Shown here one piece after another: positions 36,030 through 47,957 of a stretch of 64,000 nt of DNA; position 1 is the first letter of the stretch, and the number at the start of each line of letters is the position of its first letter. The translations under genes were made by a program, and so were the position numbers. The DNA is from Patagioenas fasciata (Eukaryota > Chordata > Aves > Columbiformes > Columbidae), in contig NC_092525.1 of the NCBI RefSeq assembly GCF_037038585.1, positions 27,678,367 to 27,742,366 on the forward strand, read 5' to 3'. Below the pieces are notes generated by a model that was not told where the DNA came from, made no database searches, and saw only the letters and a program-made list of their open reading frames with translations.

Positions 36030-36488
36030 TGACTTTGCCTTGCAAAAGCTAGTTCCCTGTGAGCAGGTGTGCATTTTCCTCAAAGCTGTACAAACACACT
36101 TCAGTACTCACATTTAATTTTATGATCTGTGTTTTGGGGAACATAGAAAGTGATCTTCCAAATAGGGTATTTTGGCTGTGTTTTTTTGGGGTTATGGAGG
36201 TATTCAGAAATGGAGAAGTGGGATCTAAGTGCAGTCTATGGAGGGCTAGTTTTGAACACCAAGTATCTGCATTTCAGGTGCTACTCCTCTAGTTTTAACT
36301 GTTAATAAATGAAGGTATTTGATACTGATATCTGTCCAGGATGAGAGGGAGCTGTTGCAGCTCTCACTTAAACATTTTTCCAAGTTGATCATAAATCATA
36401 ATTAATAAGGATAGATTATTATTCATGGTAAATGAGCTAGAAAAATCCTTAGAACGTCAGTACTACAATAACAATACTATTAGGCTCT

Positions 36489-36521
36489 TACATATACATG
36501 TACATATATGCACATATATCT
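36489..36521. repeat. AT/CA-rich microsatellite-like tract
   Basis: Degenerate ACATATATGC/ACATGTACAT repeats, similar to the one in the NTNG1 leader. Confidence 0.7.
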
Positions 36522-39500
36522 CCGTTATAAAGGTTTGTATTCATAAGCAGATTGTTTAGGATATTTCTTAAGGGTTTTAGCTTTGGAATGATCACCACAG
36601 TATCAAGGAGGGGCATAACAGAAAGGAGAATTGAAGCTGTTAGGAGAGTTTATTTTAGAAGGATAACGTGTTTTATTAGATCAGCAGTTTTAGTTGGAAA
36701 ACACTGGCAAATTTTGGTCTTAGGTGTCTATCAGCCTTGCAACAATACTGCCTCTTTAATGAAATGCGCACACTCTTTTTGCCTGTTGTTATTTATGTTG
36801 CTGCTTGGGCTCACCCTCTAATCATGAACAATTAAAAGCACATTTTTGTTCCTTCAAATTGCACCTCTGTGTAATCATCTGTGGGAATTAAGTCCTGACA
36901 GTGGCCTCTCTAGCCAGAGCCATGCTCACAGTATATGTTGCTTATAGATTTCCTATTTATGGCTGTACATAGCTCTCCTTGGTTATTTTTCAGGCATACT
37001 GTTCTTTTCTTAAAATTGGATTGCAGAGTGCTGCTCATCTCACAACTCATGCAATAGGATCAGGAGAGCAGCAAATGCTCCTGGCCAGTGTTTTATATCA
37101 CCAGCTGATCTGCTCTTTGGTAGAGGAGTCTGTTTGTTACTCTCCATGTACCTCCATTGGTGAGCAATGACTTCATCTGCTGGGAATGCAAGTAACCTAA
37201 TTTTGAGTAATTTTTTAGAAGAGTCATGGCTACAGTCTCCTGCTGGCTTTGATATCTGCAGGATTTTATGAAGTAAAGGATCTAGGACTGCTCTCCTTCC
37301 CAAATGGTAACTTCTGTCTTGATAACAATCTGAGGATTATGAGAAGAATCAGGTGGGTGATGCCATGGTAGTGAGAAGTTAATCTAAACATGAGCACAGG
37401 CTTTAAAAGCAAAAAATCATGATCTACACTCGTTATTTTGGCTCTCCAGTAGTTATAATGAATTTTTATATACAGCACATGCAACAATAATGTATTCTTG
37501 ATACTCTGATAGATGACTACGAGAACAGCCACTTATTTTGCAACCTGAGCATCAAACACTTTCACCCTTTCTAGTATATAATTTTTAATCCTTTCCAAAC
37601 AAAGCAGCACAGTTCAGGCAGTGCAAGGCTTGGCAGGTAGCATGATGATGAAGATTGAACAACTTAATTGTGTTCTAGATAGAAAGTGCCAAAAGGAATC
37701 AATGATACAGGAGCCAATAAGAAGCACGGCTTGGGCAGTCACACTCTCGCTTTGCATCAGAGAATAGGGTGGTTTGTAATTTAGTATTGCTGCACCAAAT
37801 ATTTTTTCTTTTTCTTCCACAGAGGTGTTCATAGGAGAAATTCACAAACCTTTACAAATATTTAAAGTAAGTTTCAGGTTACCTTTATTATTATTCCATT
37901 TTTTTTATGAGTTTATCAAGTGAAGCACCATTTTTTTAGGTGATCGGACTTTGGTCCAATGCATAAAATAAATCTGAAATGCCTCATTCAATTTAATAGT
38001 TGTCTATATATCCTAAAAGGAAATCACAAGTAAAATAGTTTAACTGTATTTTTCAGGTCACAAGCAGAAGCTTGGTGAACAGCATTTTCCAATTCTAATA
38101 TTTTAAACTGCTTTGTTTTGCACAAAAAAATTAAGCGCACACATTGTAAGTGTTTTTAATTATATAATATGTAGCAATTTCCTGCAGACAGTAAGAAAGT
38201 AGCTTAATATGTTTTCAAATAAATAGAAGCATACCCTTTATGTTACCTGCTTGATGTGATCCATTGAATACCAAGGCCTACAATGCCGAATCTATAAGAA
38301 AAGAAACAATAATGAAGATAAAAATGCCTGAACAAGAGAGATACAAGTTTCCAGCCAGAGAATAACCTCTCTGTAGGTCCTTTTAGAATGTAATGGATTT
38401 ACTCATCCCAGAACCGAGTTGATGGTCACCCCCACACAAGTACTGTTAGAAATAATCAAGTATACCATAACAGCACTTCAGTCTTACACATTATTGCTTT
38501 AATTGTATACAAATAGACTGAATAGATATTGTATCAGTACTTCTAGATATCCATTTTAGCTGCTCCTTGAGTTTAAAAAAAAATAAAAAAAGAGGATGAA
38601 AAGACACTTTTCATCCCGAGGCAAGAATCATTTCACTGGCTTGTGTTCTGGACCACAGTAGCTCAGAAATACCATAGAACAATTTAGCAGAGAAAGAAAA
38701 AATATTTCTGCATCTGACTGTAAATCCAGCAGTAATTTGGTTTATCCAAACTGAATTATCTCACAGGTACTGTTGTGTTTAACACTCCCAGACTTTCAGA
38801 AAATGCCATGGGCCCTTTAGCAGTCACTGTCCCTGAGACCTTGACTTTGTGATTCTCTGCAGCTTGGCTGCCTGGCAGCATAGCCACCTGCTTCCCACAC
38901 ACGCACTGGGATTGCTCCCGAGAGATTGTGTTGGATCTCTGACTCTTCCTCTTACAGACTTTTTTTATTGGGTGAGAGTAGCAGGAGCACCCCTGCTGGA
39001 GCTGGAATCTCTTGACATAGCTTTTGCTCGTGATGTTGCCATTCCGAGATGCCCCAGCCAGGGTCTCTGCCAGGAGCAGGGCAGCAGCTGGGGGCGGAGG
39101 GGCTGGGGCAGCCACCCTGCCAGCACAGGTGCCCACAGAGGCTCCTGTGCATCACCTGCCACCTTGGCAGCTCTGCTGTGTAAATGCTATGCTGCTCCCT
39201 GTGCAGTGATATACCTCCAAATCAGCCCTTGGAGGGCCTCGTTTGACCAGTGCCACCTTCCTTCCCTCTTCCTATGTCTTTCTGAAGCTGAAGGAGAAGA
39301 AGGCTGGTGTGATGCAGGGTGCCAGCTGCCCACCCTGTCCCTCCTCCCCAGGGCTCTAGCTGGGTTCCTGATGAAACAGTGATGCTGGGGCAGATCCTGT
39401 TCCTGGAAGAAGCTGCCTTTCCTGGTGGATCAGTGGCATGGTTTTCAGGAGCTGCTTACGTGTCTCCCCTCTGTCTTGTGAATCAGTGAACCTCAGGGCA

Positions 39501-42159
39501 CTTTGCGTGTTGTTTGCCAGCTCTTGTGTTACTGGCAACGCTTGCCATGCCTCGCTGTCGGATGTGCCTTGAACATGATGGGGTATGTAGCCAGGCTGGG
39601 CAAGTGTCTTCTCACAGACGTTGCAGGGCATTGCTGGCTCCTCCACTTCATTTCCCTAAACTTAATTAGATGCAAAATGGAAACCTGTGCCTTTAAATGC
39701 TGAATATAAAACTTGCATTAGTCTGGAACTGGCATAAACCGTGTACATAATTCTCATTAAAAAAGGCAGTCTGCTCAGGTAAAACAAGCAGATGAGTATG
39801 TAAGGCAGTAAAAAGCAAAAAATCAGAAAAGCACGAGAAGTTCCTGTACTCATTCATGGCAGCAATTTACTGTTCCCTCCCTGCTCCCACCCCCTGTCTG
39901 AAACCAAATTGTACTTTCATGGGAGAATAGTTGTAATTTGGTATTACTTCAGGTTCAAATTAGAATGAAAGCTGGTATTTTCAACAGTTCTGCAGGAGAA
40001 AAGACTTCTAAAGACTTTTAGATCAGAAATGCCAAAGCAGGAGGTGCTGACTGCTCCATCAGTCAGAAGCAATTTCACATGTTAACATCAAATCTCTCAT
40101 TTAGAATCAGCAAACCAAAATAAAAATAATTATTTTAAAATAAGGACTATCTTGAAATGTTACTTTAAAGCAATTGTTTTTCAGTTGTCCTGGGTGGAAG
40201 ATAAAGACCTTTAAACAAAATTGAGTTATTCCGGCGGAGAAATAATATATTGACAATGCTGTATTTTGCAAAGGAAGAATCTTACTGCCAAAAAGATGTG
40301 AAATTGGAGAAAGAACCAAAGTTACATTGTTAGGCCATGTTAAAAATGCATTTGAAAGTGCTGGTCTGCAAAACCTGGAGATACAGTCTGCCTGCTCTTT
40401 CTGAAACCACAGCGGGCGGTCTGAACTCTGGTGATGGTAGAGATTTAGTGTGGTGCAGGGACAAGAAACAACGATGTTTGTCCAAGTGACCTTGGCCCCA
40501 GCTGGTGAGCAGATCCCCTGTCTCTGCTGGTGACACCTGTCCTGGGGTGCCACTGACACCGAGACAGCAGCCCCAGCTCCAGCCTCTCTGGCTGACAGGG
40601 CTGGTGGGACAGGGTTGGATGGCCCTGCCCTCAGAAGTGACCCCACTGCCCTGTGTGCCCTATCCAGGTTTGAGCTCCCAGTGAAGGAGAATCAATACTG
40701 CCTGGGAAAGCTTGTGTTTCTTCAATTGCCAAAATGTGTTGATTGATACATTTTATATGCTTGCTACTAATTTACCGACAAATCATGTTGGGGAAAACCT
40801 CTTGCAAAGCTGCAGAGTGCACTGACTCACATTTCTATGCTTTGCCTTACTAGAAGCAGCACCAACTAGCTTGCTTAAGACAAAAAGATCTGAATTACGT
40901 TTTAGCAAGTGTTAGGGCTCCCTTGGGCAAAAGTCTTACTCGAGGAGTGTAAAGGAACAGAAAGATGGTAGCTCCCCTGGGTAATCATACAAGGAGCTAA
41001 ATTCAAAACAGTTGTAATTTAGCAAAAAAAGATAGATTCATTATGACAGTTTATTGTTTGGAGTTTATAAAATGCGGGACGAGGAGGCCAAGAGACCAAC
41101 TAGGGGAAGGACAAGAGCAGCTTTTCTAGTACATGCCCATAAATTATTTCCCCCAGTAGACACAGGTGCTGTGACTGTAATTTCATCTATGAGTTTTGGC
41201 AACATAAACCAAAGTCTTGGGCATCACTGCCAGTGTTGCTGCTCTCACCAGAATCTCAAGCAGGAATTAGAAACTTGTGCAGGAAGGAGTACATCTTCCT
41301 CCTTGTGTCCTCTCAACTCTCTTTAAGGAGTCTGGATTAAGGACAAATTTAACATTTCCATATATTAACAGAATGTATAAACAGGAGAATTAATATTGCT
41401 GCCTATGTTGTTTGCGCTACACTGTTCCAGTAAAGGTGTTAATATCAGGAATATACATAACTGGAATCACTTTCCTGATGTGGTGGTTATTAGAATATAT
41501 AGGTATAGGTGCACAAGGGCTGAAAGAGGGAGTTTTTCTTCAAAATATAGTGACTGATCCTACATTTTAATGCTTCCTACTATATATACACTTGTTTTTA
41601 TTACAGCATAAAGTACTTTTCCATGGTACAATAAAGAGAAATGCAGCATATGCAAGTGTATTTATCACATTTGTGGCTGATATACATCCAGTGAAAATTA
41701 GGAGTAGAAATAGGACTATGAACACTGGGTCAATGTGAGAAGTAAGCCCAGGAATAAAAACAGTGTGGCCTGACTTAATATGATTTCATTAATTATATCT
41801 ATAGTTATAAAAAAATTGGATGTAGTCTAAATTTTGAGGAAAACAACCGTTATTCAAATCCCACTTTAATGTAGTCCATGCCAATTTGCCTTCCATAACA
41901 GATGTTACTTCTCTTGACAATTTATTGTGGCCAAACCATTTATTTCTAGCCAGAAAACTGAATAAATGATGAAAGCCAAAAGAGAGGAAGGTGCATGTGT
42001 TTGTCAGCGCAAAAGCTTACTTTTTCCCCAAGATGATATTTGGTACACAGGAGGTTGAGTGTCTACCCAGGTGCATGTGCAGACACGTATTTTCTGTGTT
42101 CTTCACTTGCATCCATTAGCTTCAGACTCATTTCTTTACATTTTTGCTCTTCTAGCTTA

Positions 42160-42230
42160 TTTCTTTTTCTTTGGTTTTTTGTTTGTTTGTTTGTTTGTTT
42201 TTTGTGTGTGTGGTTTTTTTTTTTTTTTCC
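42160..42230. repeat. T-rich / (TTTG)n tract with a short (TG)n
   Basis: A T/C stretch, then five TTTG-type units, then TGTGTGTG, then a T15 run. It produces phenylalanine-rich open frames in three phases, none of which is credible as a gene. Confidence 0.9.
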
Positions 42231-44318
42231 TCTGCCTCCTCAAAAATCCTCTCTGTCCTTTCTATCCTGCTCCAGAGGAATGCTTTTGGCCAGTTCAGAA
42301 CATTTTGTCCCTGTTTGATCTCATGGCCCCTTTTGTGCTCCTACATCCATGGGCACTTTTACATCTCAGTTCTCAGCCCTTCCACACGCTGACTTCTTTC
42401 CTGGACTGAAGGCTTAACCCTGCTCTGTAGGGCAGAGTACTTTGAAACCTGAACTCCTGCTTCCGGAAGGCAATGATCAGAGTCTTCCACTCAACATCAA
42501 AACATCTTTGATAAGAACTTGCTGCTAAACCAACATTGTAGCCTGCTGAAGGTACCATTGTTTAGAAGGGACTGAAAATTATAACTACATGATGATTCAC
42601 TAATTTATATTTTTTCCTTCTCAGAGATTCTAAGCAGGTAATTACAATGCTCCATTTGTGACTGCAGCAAAAAATTTAGCGTGGTATAATACTTTGTGGA
42701 AGTTAGCAAAATTGTCTCATAATACTGCATTTTATTAGGATGTATGGTTATCGCAGCCAACAGAGATAAGAAGGCACTTTAGTAGACAATAATTGCATAA
42801 AACAGAACTGCTAAAGTCTAAAGGAATGTTCCTGAGGGAGTCTTATTGCCACGCCAGTCTGCCCAAATTTCCCTCTGCTGTTGAAAGAGCAAGTGATACA
42901 GATGTATTTCACTCTTAAATCAGGAAAAGGATCCATGACCTTTGAGTATGAACTGTCCTCAGAATGCTTGCTTTCTCTGAGCCAGTTGTACATCTATCTT
43001 GCAATACTTACAGTGTCCTTTTCACAGGTTTATCAGACACACGCAGACAAGAAGTGTGCAGAGGATGAAAGCATCTTGGCTGCAGTTCCACAAGAAGACC
43101 TAAGATTTCAGCAGAAATTCCAAGGACTTGAGATATTTTTCCAGAAGCCATTGGGAGATGGGTGCAGCAAGATGTAAGCATTTTACAGTGGTAAAGATAA
43201 GAGCAAATTTCAGATTTTGGATTTACAGAGAGGCTGTAACTTTCATCATTGTGAGTTCTTCATGTGTGCTGAGCCTCCAGGACCTTCCTGCCTGGGTTGT
43301 GCATGTCCAGCCACAGCCGAGCACTGGGACTGAGCGCTTCTGCAAGGGTCTGAGAACAGGGTTCTGCCTGCAGTTTGCAAGAGTGACTTGAATCCCTTCT
43401 GGACAAAATTATCTGTGGAAAAGTAAGATATTATTCTTACTAGCAATACTTTTCATATCCCCTTGCTTAGAATTACTTTTACAATGTGACTGAAAGATAT
43501 GTTGCTAAGAATAAACTTGACACTTGCAATGCATTATAATAAAATTGAAGATAATTTTCCATAGAGAGAGTAAAAAGAAACATTTTTTTCTTCAGCGATG
43601 GCATAGCAAACTACCAGCTGTTCAGCCTGCCACCCTCTCACACTGCTGCATTGCATGGGAAGGAGGCAAATGTTTCATGCACTTTGAAACCTTTAATTTC
43701 TCTGACTAAGAAGCCCATTTTGCATTATTTGCAATTTTACGTATTTCATGACTTGTCACAACCTTAACTGCATTTGAATGCAGTTTCTGTGTGTGTTAAA
43801 TATAGCCTTTTAAAATAAGTGACATTTCCCATATTTTACGCAGTGGCAAGTTGAAATTGTCTTAGTAAGTATCTTAAAAATATTAAATGATGTGCATGGT
43901 AGGCTGGTGAAAACAGGTATCTTGGTGTTTCGCCTTGTCTAAAGGGTTCTGGCAATATAGTCCACATGCAATGTGTCAGCAGAGACACCACAGAATGTCA
44001 CCTAATGTGCTTAATGAGCATCATCTCTTTATGCCGGTTCCTCAAGTTGGAGTCATGACTTGGGTTCTGTGTGTCCTGGGTACTGTGCCAGAAGACAGTG
44101 GTTGCCTCAAAAAGTTTGTCATCAAAGCCAATCTCACTTTGAATCTTGGATTTTTTTTTTTCCTGTAATATTATAGTTAAGAAAAAATTCTGCCACCAAT
44201 GGTGTAAATAGTTTCTCTTGATTTCACTGAATTAGCACTGAGCATATAAAGTGATCTATTTTTAATCAGGTTTTGGAAGCATTTAACCCTAAATTGTCTT
44301 ATTCTATCCCACAGTTGT

Positions 44319-44590
44319 AGAATCATAGAATCATTTTGAAGAGACCCTCAAGATCATCGAGTCCAATCATTAACCTAACTCTGGGACTAAACCATGTCCA
44401 TAAGAGCCTCATCCATATGACTTTTAAACACCTCCAGGGATGGTGACTCAGCTACTTCCCTGAGCAACCTGTTCCAGCACTTGACAAACCTTTCCATGAA
44501 AATTTTTTTCCTAATATCCAATCTAAACCTCTCCTGGTGCAACTTGAGACTATCTCCTCTTATCCTATCACTTGCTACTTGGGAGAAGAA
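44319..44590 (-). mobile_element. CR1 LINE 3' fragment, older copy
   Basis: Read on the plus strand, it starts with AGAATCATAGAATCATTTTG, the reverse complement of a CR1 3' terminus. It continues through the 3' UTR into the ORF2 C-terminus (minus-strand motif RLDIRKK and a diverged [18 protein letters not shown]). It is truncated after about 270 bases, where similarity stops at GGGAGAAGAA. Its 3' UTR differs clearly from the neighbouring copy, so it is a separate insertion from a different CR1 subfamily. It is more diverged from the general CR1 pattern. Confidence 0.93.
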
Positions 44591-45040
44591 TGTACACAAG
44601 GAACCAGCATGAACTGCAGTATCCTTACAATATTAGAATTTAGGAACTGCTGAACCAAGTTTTTCCCTCAGAATGTCAAGGCAACAGATTTCATTTTCTT
44701 TGGCATGGGAAACGTCGAGGGAAAACTTTGGTTGAAATTTGTTAGTAAAAATATCACTGGCCACACTGATAGGTGTGGGCCTCCATTGAATGAAAAAAAT
44801 ACAAAAAAAACCCACAACAAAACAAGCCAGACTTGCACAACATTAAGCTCAAAGATGATTCTAAGTAGTACAGCACATCTCTATTGCATATTTCCTTATC
44901 TTGTTAATGTCAGCCTGAAAGTGTTCCAGGCAAATCTGTTCAGAAAAAGAGCACAATATGTATGAATCTCTCTGATCTAAACAAGAGAGGGTGCTCCTTA
45001 CAGGTATGGAGTTTAAAAGGCATGGAACATACGCTGAATG
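44591..45040. other. Unique spacer between two CR1 copies
   Basis: 450 bases of non-repetitive AT-rich sequence. No exon or regulatory motif was recognised, apart from a short A/C-rich stretch near 44800-44822. Confidence 0.6.
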
Positions 45041-45945
45041 ATCACAGAATCACAGAATTGGCTAGGTTGGAAAAGACCTCAGAGATCATCAAGTCCAACC
45101 CTTGGTCCAACTTCAGCCCATTTACTAGATCATGGCACTAAGAGCCATGTCCAATCTCAGTTTAAAAACCTCCAGGGACGGTGAGTCCACCACCTCCCTG
45201 GGCAGGCCATTCCAATGCCTGATCACTCTCTCCGTAAAGAACTTCTTCCTAATATCCAGCCTAAACTTCCCCTGGCAGAGTTTAAGCCCATGTCCCCTTG
45301 TCCTATTGCTAACTGCCTGGGAGAAGAGACCAGTTCTCACCTGGCTATAACTTCCCTTCAGGTAGTTATAGAGAGCGATGAGGTCACCTCTAAGCCTCCT
45401 CTTCTCCAGACTGAACAACCCCAGCTCCCTCAGCCTCTCCCCATAGGTCATGTGCTCAAGTCCCTTCACCAGTCTTGTTGCTCTTCTCTGGACCCGCTCC
45501 AGCACCTCAATATCTTTCCTGGACTGAGGGGCCCAGAACTGAACACAATACTCCAGGTGTGGCCTCACCAATGCAGAGTACAGGGGAAGGATCACTTCCC
45601 TTGTCCTGCTGACCACACTATTTTTGATACAGGCCAGGATACCATTGGCCTTCTTGGCCACCTGGGCACACTGTTGGCTCATGTGGAGCTTCCTGTCAAT
45701 CAGTACCCCCAGGTCCCTTTCTGCCTGGCTGCTCTCCAGCCACTCTGTGCCCAGCCTGTAGCGCTGCAGGGGGTTGTTGTGGCCAAAGTGCAGGACCCAG
45801 CACTTGGCCTTGTTGAACTTCATCCCATTGGAATCAGCCCATTTTTCCAGTCTATCCAGATCTCTTTGCAGAGCCTCCTGCCTTCCAGCAGGTCGACGCT
45901 GCCCCCCAACTTGGTGTCATCAGCAAATTTGCTGATGATGGTCTC
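45041..45945 (-). mobile_element. CR1 LINE, 5'-truncated, about 0.9 kb
   Basis: The plus-strand left end carries the CR1 3' terminus (ATCACAGAATCACAGAATTG). The minus-strand body encodes the CR1 reverse-transcriptase palm end and the thumb/C-terminal region, up to the TAG at 45127-45125. Similarity ends near 45945, just upstream of the RT motif, so the element is 5'-truncated like most CR1 copies. It is better preserved than the copies at 7.4 and 44.3 kb. Confidence 0.95.
45125..45942 (-). pseudogene. CR1 ORF2 reverse transcriptase fragment, one frameshift
   Basis: Two adjoining minus-strand frames cover the C-terminal part of the CR1 reverse transcriptase. The upstream frame holds the catalytic FADD box (45927-45916), followed by TKLGG. 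The downstream frame holds MKFNKAKC (from 45823), [54 protein letters not shown] and the terminal [19 protein letters not shown]. The frames must switch by one base between about 45885 and 45870, and I see no other lesion in about 270 codons. The N-terminal endonuclease domain and most of the RT are missing, so the copy cannot be active. The methionine at 45823 is internal and not a real start. Confidence 0.92.
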
Positions 45946-47804
45946 AACAAAAGAAATCGTGGTCATGAAGCAATCAACTATTTGGATAAACAAAAATGTG
46001 GACAAAAATCTTTCTTCAGTTAAATGATCACAAACAGTGCAAATTAAGCCTGCACTTTCAAAAGGCTTTATTAATGTATGTTGGCAACTTTTTAACCTGT
46101 AATGTTATTGTTTTTGTATCAAATAATAGTACTATTTAGGGGGACATGAGACACTCACTGGCACTCATGCAGACAATAGTCTTGATAAACTAATAAAGAA
46201 TTTTTAATAGCCTGTGATTGTAATGAAGTATCTTGATCAAAAAAACCCCAGCACCCCTAACCTGCCAAATTCTACCTGATCATAACAGTACATTTGCCAG
46301 CCGTTCACATGGGAGTAGGACAAGATTTGTCATCTGAAGTAATACCTAATCAATGCTGTTTCACAGTAGATGCTAAACATTTTTTCTAGTCTTGTGTGCA
46401 TATAACTTTTATCTTGTATTAATCATGTCCTCTGAATCTTATTTTTGTTGTCTGTTTTGGTGCAGCCCAACCAGAACTTGCCATAAAAGAATAGCTGAGG
46501 ATCACCCTCATGTTCAGATGTGCAAAAGTCAGAGTGGACAGCAGCATTCCAGGGACGGAGCTGGGTCGCGGATCTGCCCTGGAGTATGTAACACAGCACC
46601 CAGGTCACAGCCGGTCACTGGCTTCTGCTGCACTAATTCAGCTCTTAGGACAGTCGGAGGCCAAGGGCATAAAACTTTGATTATTATTTTTTCCTCGCTT
46701 TTGTCCATTGATGGGCCAGTCAGTTCTGCCTGTGTATTCCTGTGGCTTTTATGCCATGTGTGTCCCTGACAGGTGCTTGCAGAGAGGCTGTTTGGGATGA
46801 GCCCGTGTTTTAGCCAGGCAAAGCAAAGTGAGTCAGCTATAGCCTGCACGCAGCACTGAGCTGTGTCTCAGAGCTGGTGACGTGTCCCCGGCCTCCCACT
46901 GCAGGTAATTTTGTTCTGCAGTCAAGAGAATTTGCTACAATTCACTCACCCCTTAGTAATTTCCCTCCACTGCCCCAGCTCACTGCCCCTTGCTGCTGTC
47001 TGGTGGCACTTGCTGTCCTGCTCACCAGCAGCTTTGGGGGTTGGTTTGTGCTCTGCTTCCCAGAGACCATTGCATGCCATTGTGTGCCTTTCTACCAAAG
47101 CCACATTTATACAACGTGCACGGGGAATTATTCATATGAGTGTCTGAGGAATTTTACAGAGAAGGTCTATTTTAAAGGCTCAGGACAAAAAAAACCCTAA
47201 AACAGAACCATAAGAAAAAATGACAAGAAACACGAAGGAGATGGAAACTGGAGAGAGAGCAGGGAGTGCAATGATAGGGGAGGGAGGGAGGGAGCCCTGA
47301 AATGCTACATGCTTTTGTTTTCTCTCATCTCATCTGCTGTCTAATCTGCAGTACTTCCAAAAAGAAATAATGCACAGCTTAGTTTGTGGAATTAAGTTTT
47401 GAAGTGGATATAGCCCTGTACATCTTTACTTTGCACAGGGCCCCCAAAATCTTAGAATGTAGTATAAGCCATAGGGTGACAAAGTGTAATGAAACACAGG
47501 CAACAAGAGATACTAAGCAGGGCAAGCTTGATATATTTAAAATGAAGTACAGTAGCAAAAGGCATGTGTGCATGTGTCTGTATACACATACCTGAATGTA
47601 TCCAAAATAAAAATAACCAAATTTTTCCAATCATAGAAGCTCAAGAAAAGACTGATACTTTCCTTCTCCAAACCTTATCCTGCTTCTGTTTTCACCTGTG
47701 AACGGAAAGTGAAACACAAGTGGAGTCAACCCATCTCGTAGTGGGAGTAAGATGATGCTTCTACAGCCTGACAGCCCTAGCTAAGCCCGATATTATGAAC
47801 TGTG

Positions 47805-47957
47805 GTTTGTTTGTTTGGTTTTGATGTTTTTGTGTGTGCATTTGGGATTTTTTGTTTTGTTTTGTTTTGTTTTTGTTTGGTTTTGTTTGTTTGTTTGTTT
47901 GTTTTTTAATTTAATTTAATTTTATTTTTATTTTTTGGGGGTGTTTTGTTTTTTACT
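47805..47957. repeat. T/G-rich tract: (TTTTG)n, (TTTG)n, (TTTAA)n
   Basis: This is the longest low-complexity tract in the window. TTTG/TTTTG repeats (about 47850-47903) are followed by TTTAATTTAATTTAATTTTA and T runs, then GGGGG. Similar in style to the tracts near 1.1, 4.2, 7.9, 17.2 and 42.2 kb. Confidence 0.92.

Larger units (their letters stand above)
20903..44318. other. Intergenic DNA, no gene found
   Basis: About 23 kb without a recognisable exon, RNA gene or large transposon. It is mostly AT-rich, with more GC-rich patches near 33.3-34.3 kb and 38.8-39.4 kb. Open frames up to 208 codons occur (20900-21526 minus, 38849-39382 plus, 40107-40646 minus), but none resembles a known family. 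Simple repeats and one palindrome inside it are listed separately. Confidence 0.55.

Noticed and set aside
42040-42409. Phe/Leu/Cys-rich frames that look like membrane segments
   Set aside because: The hydrophobic part comes from the T-rich repeat at 42160-42230 read in three phases.
45215-46027. Plus-strand frame of 270 codons
   Set aside because: It lies antisense to the CR1 reverse-transcriptase region, whose minus-strand frames carry the conserved motifs. It is a shadow.
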